Positions 58,741-64,000 of a stretch of 64,000 nucleotides of DNA are shown piece by piece. Source of the stretch: Gloeomargarita sp. SRBZ-1_bins_9. GTDB lineage: Bacteria; Cyanobacteriota; Cyanobacteriia; Gloeomargaritales; Gloeomargaritaceae. Position 1 is the first letter of the stretch, and the number at the start of each line of letters is the position of its first letter. The notes under the pieces are model-generated. The model saw only the letters and a program-made list of their open reading frames with translations. It did not search any database and was not told the DNA's origin. The translations under genes were made by a program, and so were the position numbers. Where the stretch lies: positions 1-64,000 of the forward strand of contig JAUQVX010000001.1 of the NCBI GenBank assembly GCA_039794565.1, given 5' to 3'.

Positions 58741-58872
58741 CCACCCGTGCGACGCAGGTGGGTGCAGGACCAACCGACCCTGGGGCATTCAGGCTGAGGG
58801 CAAAGCCCATCACTGCTGCGGCACAGCGCCGGATTCGCACCGGACTTTCCCCCAGGGCCAGCGTTACCATCA
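58741..58872 (-). promoter_or_regulatory. cobalamin riboswitch
   Basis: On the minus strand the RNA reads GGGAAAGTCCGGTGCGAATC, then GGCGCTGTGCCGCAGCAGTG and CCTCAGCCTGAATGCC, the classic cobalamin-aptamer order. CCCTGGGG (58850-58857, minus) pairs with CCCCAGGG (58778-58785, minus) as a closing stem. Downstream CCACC/GGTGG (58757-58761 and 58741-58745) form a hairpin just before the AAGGAG ribosome site, a plausible expression platform controlling cbiX translation. The B12-box reads GCCGCAGCAGTG, slightly different from the usual. Confidence 0.93.
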
Positions 58873-58960
58873 TAGCGACCCAAGGACCCCCCAACCAATT
58901 TGCTAAATTATGAAATGTCTTAAATAAATCTAAACATTCGGTCGAGTTGGGAGTGTTGCG

Positions 58961-59359
58961 GTGATGGGTAAGGCATGGGTACGTTGGGGATGGGTGCTGC
59001 TGATAGCCTGTTTCTTCTGGTGGAGCGGGACCGGGTCGGCTTGGGCGGCAACCTATCAGATCAAAATGGGGGCCGACAACGGACTGCTGGCGTTTCAACC
59101 GGCCCAGTTGACCATCCAACCGGGGGACACGGTGGAGTGGCTCAACAACAAACTCCCGCCCCATAACGTGGTGTTTAGCTCAGTGCCCAACGGGGATGAG
59201 GCCCTGGCGGAAAAGCTTTCCCACCAAGCCCTGGTCTATAAACCCGGCGATAGTTTTCGCATTACCTTTGGTTCCGACTTGCCCCCCGGCACCTACACCT
59301 ACTACTGCACACCCCACCGGGGCGCCGGTATGGTGGGCAAGATCATCCTGCAGGGTTAG
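58961..59359 (+). CDS. petE: plastocyanin
   Basis: A blue-copper lumenal protein carrying electrons from cytochrome b6f to photosystem I or to the oxidase. A signal peptide (about residues 1-29, ending SAWA) precedes a 100-residue mature protein. The copper ligands are the His in PPHNVVF and the Cys, His and Met of [14 protein letters not shown] at 58961 has a better spaced GGGAG than the ATG three bases later. It is divergent from cbiX. Confidence 0.96.
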   Translation: MMGKAWVRWGWVLLIACFFWWSGTGSAWAATYQIKMGADNGLLAFQPAQLTIQPGDTVEWLNNKLPPHNVVFSSVPNGDEALAEKLSHQALVYKPGDSFRITFGSDLPPGTYTYYCTPHRGAGMVGKIILQG

Positions 59360-59364
59360 GGCGG

Positions 59365-59526
59365 ATGACGACGGAAGGGGTGCTGCTGGGCCTGTTTGGT
59401 CTGGCCTTACTGCTCCTGGGGAGTGTGACCGTGGGGGTGGGCTATCTCACCTGGGTGGAGTGGCGCGACCGGCGGCGACAGCAACAACAACGTCTCGGGT
59501 CCCGGTCTCGGTCGAAGGGCTTTTAG
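59365..59526 (+). CDS. small one-helix membrane protein, 53 aa
   Basis: Starts 5 nt after the petE stop: MTTEGVLLGLFGLALLLLG, then TVGVGYLTWVEWRDRRRQ and a basic Gln/Arg/Ser tail. One hydrophobic helix with a basic cytoplasmic tail. Similar small proteins occur in cyanobacteria in my memory. Function unknown; it is probably co-transcribed with petE. Confidence 0.65.
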   Translation: MTTEGVLLGLFGLALLLLGSVTVGVGYLTWVEWRDRRRQQQQRLGSRSRSKGF

Positions 59527-59623
59527 GGACTACGGGGATTGCCTTGACCGGTCCATTTTTTGTAAATTAGAAAAGCTTGCCTCTGGGGTCATGGCAGGTC
59601 CCGGAGTCAAGTAGCGCTAGCGG

Positions 59624-59744
59624 CTGGTGGATCGATTCTCGGGGATGTGATCAAAAGCGTTTGATTCTAAACGTCTTCCGGCATCCCCCTACCCTTCATC
59701 CACCAGGGCTGCGGTTGTGTGGGTGGTGATTCCCTGGATCACCA
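59624..59744. ncRNA. nested perfect hairpins, structured RNA candidate
   Basis: Three nested stems in one element: CTGGTGGAT (59624-59632) with ATCCACCAG (59698-59706); GGGGATG (59641-59647) with CATCCCC (59682-59688); and ATCAAA (59650-59655) with TTTGAT (59660-59665). A second hairpin, TGGTGAT/ATCACCA, is at 59724-59744. It lies between the petE unit and speD and ahead of the speD -10. It could be a terminator, a small RNA or a regulatory leader. Confidence 0.6.
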
Positions 59745-59749
59745 AGACA

Positions 59750-59755
59750 TACAAT
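59750..59755 (+). promoter_or_regulatory. -10 of speD-speE
   Basis: TACAAT at 59750-59755, about 50 nt upstream of the speD start. The AGGAGGG ribosome site of speD is near 59793. Confidence 0.45.
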
Positions 59756-59804
59756 GTTCATCCTCGTCAGCGATGGCGGGGGGTGCGGCACAAGGAGGGT
59801 AGCC

Positions 59805-60197
59805 ATGCAAGCACTCGGAAGACAAATCCTGGTCGAGTTCTACCAATGCGACCCCCAAGTCCTCAACGATGAGGCGCGTATCGCCCAAATTCTCCTGGAG
59901 GGGGTCCGGCGGTCTAGAGCGACGATCATTACGGATTTGTTCCACTCCTTTAGTCCCCATGGCGTCAGCGGTGTGGTGGTCATTGCCGAATCCCACGTGG
60001 CCATTCACACCTGGCCGGAGTATGGCTATGCCGCGGTGGACATTTTCACCTGTGGGGAAACCATTGACCCCTGGGTGATCCAGCAGTACCTGCAGGAGCA
60101 GTTCCAGGCCCGGAGCTATTCCAGTATGGAACTCAAGCGGGGGCTGTTCCCAACGCCGGTGCGCCATAAACCGGTGGCGGTGGCCCAGGTGGGGTAG
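59805..60197 (+). CDS. speD: adenosylmethionine decarboxylase (SpeD/SpeH)
   Basis: A pyruvoyl-dependent enzyme giving decarboxylated SAM for aminopropyl transfer. The 130-residue length and ESHVAIHTWPEYGYAAVDIFTCG region (self-cleavage at Glu-Ser, then catalytic Cys) mark the prokaryotic class. The ATG at 59805 follows AGGAGGG; the longer frame is rejected. speE follows after 5 nt. Confidence 0.95.
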   Translation: MQALGRQILVEFYQCDPQVLNDEARIAQILLEGVRRSRATIITDLFHSFSPHGVSGVVVIAESHVAIHTWPEYGYAAVDIFTCGETIDPWVIQQYLQEQFQARSYSSMELKRGLFPTPVRHKPVAVAQVG

Positions 60198-60202
60198 GCC
60201 CT

Positions 60203-61084
60203 ATGGACACCAGTAAATTTCACCAAATCCAGTTCACCGAGTTCTGGGAGGGACGCACGGGCCAAACCTTCGGCGTGGAGGATTTGCTTTATAGCCGGCG
60301 CAGCCCCTATCAGCAGGTGCAGGTCTGGCAGACGGATGCCTTCGGTCGCCTGCTGACCCTGGATGGCCTGGTCATGTGTACCGAGCGGGATGAATTTATT
60401 TATCACGAAATGATCAGCCATCCGGCCCTGTGCCTGGTCAATCAACCCCGGCGGGTGCTGGTGGTCGGCGGCGGCGATGGGGGTACGGTGCGGGAGGTGT
60501 TGCGCCACCCCAATCTGGAACAGGTGGACCTGGTGGAAATTGACGCCCTGGTGGTGGAGGTGGCCCAAACCTACTTCCCCACTATGGCCAGCGGCTTCCA
60601 AGACCCCCGCCTGCATCTCCACATTGCCGATGGGGTCGCCTTCGTCCAAGGGGTGCCTGACGGGACCTATGACGTGGTGATCGTGGATTCCACGGACCCG
60701 GTGGACATGGCGGAGGGGTTGTTCGGCTTGGATTTCTACCGGCAGGTGGCCCGGATTCTCCAACCGGCGGGGGTCCTGGTCTTCCAGAGCGAATCCCCCT
60801 TTGACCGGCTGTTTCAAGAGACGATCCGGGCAGCCCACCACAGCCTGCGGCAGCTTTTTCCCATCGTGACGATGTATTTGGCGTTTATTCCCTCCTACCC
60901 GACGGGCATGTGGTCATTTACCCTGGCCAGCAAGCAATATCATCCGGTGCGGGATTTTGACCCCCAGCGTGCCCAGGCGCAAATTAGCGCTTTTGCTTCC
61001 CAGTTACGCTATTACAACCCGGAGGTGCATGTGGCGGCCTTTGCCCTGCCTACCTTTGTGCGCCAGCAATTGGAGGAGAATTAA
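60203..61084 (+). CDS. speE: polyamine aminopropyltransferase
   Basis: Moves the aminopropyl group from decarboxylated SAM to a polyamine such as putrescine. The 293-residue length and motifs VVGGGDGGTVREVL, VEIDALVVEVA, YDVVIVDSTDPV and PSYPTGMWSF identify it. Paired with speD. Confidence 0.96.
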   Translation: MDTSKFHQIQFTEFWEGRTGQTFGVEDLLYSRRSPYQQVQVWQTDAFGRLLTLDGLVMCTERDEFIYHEMISHPALCLVNQPRRVLVVGGGDGGTVREVLRHPNLEQVDLVEIDALVVEVAQTYFPTMASGFQDPRLHLHIADGVAFVQGVPDGTYDVVIVDSTDPVDMAEGLFGLDFYRQVARILQPAGVLVFQSESPFDRLFQETIRAAHHSLRQLFPIVTMYLAFIPSYPTGMWSFTLASKQYHPVRDFDPQRAQAQISAFASQLRYYNPEVHVAAFALPTFVRQQLEEN

Positions 61085-61371
61085 TCCGCCCATTGTCTGC
61101 TTTGCTGAAGGGGACAACCCTCCATGGCGCCCAGGCCCGTACCGACCCCTAAGTATGGGGGCGCTCCCCCGAGCCTGTGGGAAGGGGTCGCCGCTGTGGG
61201 ACGTTCAAGGGTTGGACCCGACGGCCACTACAAATCTGGCAGGAAGCCGACTGTAGAGGCAGTTGCCACCACCTTTTGCCCCGGCGGATGGCTTCGTTCT
61301 CCTGGAGGAAAGTACAGTGATCTGGAACCCCATGCGGGGGCTGGGGGTGAGGAAGTTGCGTCTGGCGGTCC
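61085..61371. other. 287-bp convergent gap, G+C-rich, unassigned
   Basis: Between speE and the CHAD gene, which converge. No reading frame looks like protein. The DNA is G+C-rich and can fold (for example GAAGCC with GGCTTC, and GGGTTGGACCC). It may carry terminators or a structured RNA. It is not RNase P, tmRNA or SRP RNA by any motif I can see. Confidence 0.4.
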
Positions 61372-62292
61372 TCATCCAAGGGGAACTGCGGCGAGACGCT
61401 CGGTTTCGACCGTTGGCGCCGGAGTAACAGGGCTGCCACAACGACTGCCAAGGATACGATAGACCTGCTGGTGATGTTCGCTGCTTTGCAGTTGCGCCCG
61501 CAGGTGTTGCCATTGTCGCCAGAGTTCGGCCCGGTCCTGGATTAACCGTTCCTCCAGCACAGGACAATCCACGGTCAACTGGGCCACCAGGACAAACCCA
61601 TCCTGGAGTTGCCCCAGCACCTCCTGGGACTCCCGTAGCCACCCCAAGGACGCCCGCAGGTCTTCCCCCAGCCAGTCCTCGGCAAATTCCCACAGGTAAC
61701 GGGTGCGTTTGATGGCTTTGCGCAGGTCGTGTAGACAATCTGGGTTTTCAGAAACCGTGTTCACGGCCCACCCCGGATACAGGAACAACTCCGCCCAGCT
61801 CCTGATCAAAACGTGGGGCAGGGTTTCCGCCAGGGGACGGTCCCCCAGGGGATGCCAGCGGGGCCGGTCGATCCAATCGCGCCAGACCTTATACACCCGT
61901 TCATAGGTTGCCGAGTGCAGGAGGGCTACCAATTCCCGCTGTTGCTCCCGTCGCTGCTGTTGCAATTGCCGCACCCAGCCCTGCACCACCTTCTGCTCCT
62001 GAGGGGGCAGCGCCGGTAAATAATGGTTTTGCAACCGCTCCAGCATCACATCCGCATCCCGGGCCTGCCCCAACACCCGGCTGATCATCCCCACCTTGCG
62101 GGCCACCCGCGGCACGTCCAACACCCCCTCGAAGGTCGTCAGCAACGAGCGCAAGCGCCGCATGGCCACCCGCATCTGGTGGATGGCTTCCGGGTCTTTT
62201 CCCTCCTTGACCCCCTCCTCCTGCTTGCTCCACTTGCGAAAGGCCTTCCCGAGATGCTGATGGATCCACCACCCCAGGGTCGTCGCTGCCAT
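61372..62292 (-). CDS. CHAD-domain protein
   Basis: A 306-residue protein composed of a CHAD domain: HQMRVAMRRLRSLLTTFEGV, GQARDADVMLERLQ, HDLRKAIKRTRYLWEF. CHAD domains bind inorganic polyphosphate. No partner is adjacent. Confidence 0.9.
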   Translation of the reverse strand: MAATTLGWWIHQHLGKAFRKWSKQEEGVKEGKDPEAIHQMRVAMRRLRSLLTTFEGVLDVPRVARKVGMISRVLGQARDADVMLERLQNHYLPALPPQEQKVVQGWVRQLQQQRREQQRELVALLHSATYERVYKVWRDWIDRPRWHPLGDRPLAETLPHVLIRSWAELFLYPGWAVNTVSENPDCLHDLRKAIKRTRYLWEFAEDWLGEDLRASLGWLRESQEVLGQLQDGFVLVAQLTVDCPVLEERLIQDRAELWRQWQHLRAQLQSSEHHQQVYRILGSRCGSPVTPAPTVETERLAAVPLG

Positions 62293-62355
62293 AGCCGTTT
62301 CCCCCCAAGGTTAAGACGAGGTTAATCAGAAATAACTCTAGTATAACCCGAGGAG

Positions 62356-63150
62356 CTAAAGATGGATCCCGCACTCGGTTTTGCCGGTGCCCCGCCAGCG
62401 GCCAGCCCGTTCGTCCTCCCCTTCGGCAATCGGCGTAGTCAGCGGTTCATCCCCAATACTGGCGTAGCCCCGGTCGTGCAGGGGGTTGTAGGGGACTGTG
62501 TGTTCCATGACGTAGGCCCAGCTTTGTTTGCGGGTCCAGTAGGCCAGGGGATTGATTTTGAGGCGCTGGCGCTTGTCCCACTCCAGCACTGGCATATCGG
62601 CCCGGGTGGTCGCTTGGTCCCGCCGCCGTCCCGTAATCCAGGCCACCGCCCCCAGTTCCTGCAACCCCCGTTGCAAGGGTTCAATTTTGGTGAGGTAGTG
62701 AAATTGCTCAATATCCGTCTCCCAGAGTTTTTCCCCGTAGCGCTGGGCAAAGGCCTCCCGGGAATTCACCGTCTGGATGCGGTAGATTTTCAGGTTCAAG
62801 TCGTAGTGGGCCGTGGCTTGGGCCACCAGCTCCAGAGTCTCCGGGAAATGGTGCAGGGTATCCAAAAACAACACCGGCACGGGATGGGGGGGCTTGAGGT
62901 CCCGGTAAAGCAGGTCGGTGATCACCATGTCCTCCACGTTAAAGGCACTGGCCTGCACCAACCCCTCCAGCAACAGGTCCACCGCCCAGGCCAGGATGTC
63001 CCGCGGGGTGGCCGTCGCTAACTCCCGGTTCAGGGTTGCCAGGTCAAGCTGGCGCACCTTCTGCCACAGCTCTGGATGCACAGTCGTTTCCGTCAACACA
63101 GGACTTGTTTTTTCACCATAGGGGGTCTGGGCACCAACTGGCTGATTCAT
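62356..63150 (-). CDS. cysH: phosphoadenylyl-sulfate reductase (PAPS type)
   Basis: Reduces activated sulfate to sulfite using thioredoxin. The 264-residue product ends ECGIHL, with the catalytic cysteine, and has ITGRRRDQATTRADMPVLEWD. The CC/CxxC cluster of APS reductases is absent, so PAPS is the expected substrate. Divergent from sir. Confidence 0.95.
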   Translation of the reverse strand: MNQPVGAQTPYGEKTSPVLTETTVHPELWQKVRQLDLATLNRELATATPRDILAWAVDLLLEGLVQASAFNVEDMVITDLLYRDLKPPHPVPVLFLDTLHHFPETLELVAQATAHYDLNLKIYRIQTVNSREAFAQRYGEKLWETDIEQFHYLTKIEPLQRGLQELGAVAWITGRRRDQATTRADMPVLEWDKRQRLKINPLAYWTRKQSWAYVMEHTVPYNPLHDRGYASIGDEPLTTPIAEGEDERAGRWRGTGKTECGIHL

Positions 63151-63205
63151 TTAGCTTCCCTTAAGAGTGTCACACCACCATCCATGCTACAGTAAAAAAG
63201 AACCT

Positions 63206-63219
63206 ATTCCGATCGGAAT
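63206..63219. promoter_or_regulatory. 14-bp perfect palindrome in the cysH-sir divergent promoter
   Basis: ATTCCGATCGGAAT is exactly self-complementary. It lies nine bases upstream of the sir ATG in the 77-bp gap between divergent cysH and sir, where a regulator of both would sit. It resembles an operator; a sulfur regulator is one possibility. Confidence 0.6.
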
Positions 63220-63227
63220 TAGCGACA

Positions 63228-64000
63228 ATGACCACAGTATCTGGAGGGGAGGGGCGGTTGCCCCGGCACGAGGCGGTCAAAATCCACAGCCATTACCTCA
63301 AGGACCCCTTGGCGGCGGAGATGGCCCAACCGACCAGCCACATCAGCGAGGCGGCCGCCCAGATTCTCAAGTTTCACGGCTCTTACCAGCAGGACGACCG
63401 GGACCAGCGGCAGGTCCTGCGGCAACAGGGGTTGGAGCGGGCCTACTCCTTCATGCTGCGCACCCGCCAACCGGGGGGACACGTGCCGCCATTGCTTTAT
63501 CGCACCCTGGACGACCTGGCTGACCGCTACGGCAACGGCACCCTGCGGATAACCACGCGTCAAACCTTTCAACTGCATGGGGTCCTCAAGGCCAACCTGC
63601 CAACGGTGATCCAAGAAATCGTGCGGCAGATGGGGAGCACCCTGGCGACTTGCGGGGACATCAACCGCAACCTCATGGCCCCTCCGGCCCCTTTTCGCCA
63701 CCGGCCCAGTTATCGCTACGCCCAGGAGTACGCCCGCCGCTTGTCCGATTTATTACTGCCCCGCACCCGCAGCTACTACGAACTCTGGATTGACGACGAA
63801 GAAATCCCGATTCCTGAACTCCCCGACTTAGCCAAACTGCCCCGTATTCACCTGGACGACCCGGTGGAACCCCTCTATGGCAACCAGTATTTACCCCGCA
63901 AGTTCAAATGCGCCATCACCGTCCCCGACGACAACACGGTGGATATTTACTCCCAGGACATCGGGTTGATTGTCATTACCGACGCCAAGGGCCAACTGCG
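63228..64000 (+). CDS. sir: ferredoxin-sulfite reductase, 5' part (runs off the window)
   Basis: Reduces sulfite to sulfide. The 257 visible residues cover the N-terminal part: RQPGGHVPPLLYRTLDDLAD, RITTRQTFQLHG, ATCGDINRNLMA and PRKFKCAITVPDDN, matching ferredoxin-type sulfite and nitrite reductases; the context next to cysH favours sulfite. The sirohaem/Fe4S4 cysteines lie beyond the edge. ATG at 63228. Confidence 0.9.
   Translation, partial: MTTVSGGEGRLPRHEAVKIHSHYLKDPLAAEMAQPTSHISEAAAQILKFHGSYQQDDRDQRQVLRQQGLERAYSFMLRTRQPGGHVPPLLYRTLDDLADRYGNGTLRITTRQTFQLHGVLKANLPTVIQEIVRQMGSTLATCGDINRNLMAPPAPFRHRPSYRYAQEYARRLSDLLLPRTRSYYELWIDDEEIPIPELPDLAKLPRIHLDDPVEPLYGNQYLPRKFKCAITVPDDNTVDIYSQDIGLIVITDAKGQL

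Noticed and set aside
61305-61330. GGAGGAAAGTAC resembling the RNase P RNA core GAGGAAAGTCC
   Set aside because: The match ends after about ten bases, and the remaining conserved RNase P segments are absent.

Overview
The window is an accessory-poor, gene-dense piece of a cyanobacterial chromosome, roughly 58-60% G+C by eye. The evidence is direct: photosystem genes (psbK, psaM), plastocyanin (petE), the carboxysome shell gene ccmP, the alkane pair aar/ado, cytochrome cM, a CCB-type cytochrome b6f assembly factor, ferredoxin-sulfite reductase and several cyanobacteria-restricted DUF proteins. CcmP and a panC-cmk fusion point to a beta-carboxysome cyanobacterium; the species cannot be named from the sequence. 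I saw no rRNA, insertion sequence, CRISPR array or prophage. Three tRNA genes are present (Pro-TGG, Thr-TGT, Leu-TAG).

Layout. 0-7.5 kb: a truncated mechanosensitive-channel-like gene beside a long inverted repeat, a WecG/TagA glycosyltransferase, a ctaCDE terminal oxidase operon followed by a type II NADH dehydrogenase, tRNA-Pro, enolase and a convergent psbK. 7.5-16 kb: pentapeptide proteins, a PATAN response regulator, an L,D-transpeptidase, valine-pyruvate transaminase, an SpkB-like kinase and a TolC protein. 16-22 kb (minus): one compact operon, anti-sigma-type ATPase, CCB factor, exported protein, argC, GT39 glycosyltransferase, asnB. 22-25.4 kb: a ParM-like actin and a tandem ribbon-helix-helix protein, with direct repeats upstream, then a Pho-box-controlled pstB and thiG. 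25.4-30 kb: an unassigned 0.4-kb gap, tRNA-Thr, aar/ado, ccmP, cytM, rplI. 30-41 kb: tldD/purM, rlpA, panC-cmk, a PIN-TRAM protein, a decayed DUF1643 gene, conserved hypotheticals, FKBP and ahcY. 41-48 kb: fcl, DUF2256, a split ABC-2 transporter, tRNA-Leu, hisF, a membrane-anchored response regulator, queE. 48-55 kb: pyrD, psaM/GST/Nudix, then terC, an RNA methyltransferase, terB and dnaB. 55-59 kb: a cobalamin riboswitch heading cbiX, geranylgeranyl-reductase-like, SRPBCC-like, pgsA and gmk. 59-64 kb: petE, speD/speE, CHAD, and divergent cysH and sir.

The most interesting unit is 21999-23620: a chromosomal actin-like ParM gene followed by a DNA-binding protein that appears to carry two fused ribbon-helix-helix units, preceded by two exact 17-bp direct repeats. 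This is the arrangement of a type II partition cassette (parC-parM-parR). Other signals of note are the B12 riboswitch in front of essential housekeeping genes, a three-copy Pho box overlapping the parR-like stop codon, nested perfect hairpins between petE and speD, and a 14-bp palindrome between cysH and sir.

Several real genes are very short and easily missed: psbK (45 aa), psaM (31 aa), a 59-aa ORF beside queE and a 53-aa membrane protein after petE. Many starts were moved from the longest reading frame to an internal start with a better ribosome-binding site or family N-terminus; each case is noted.
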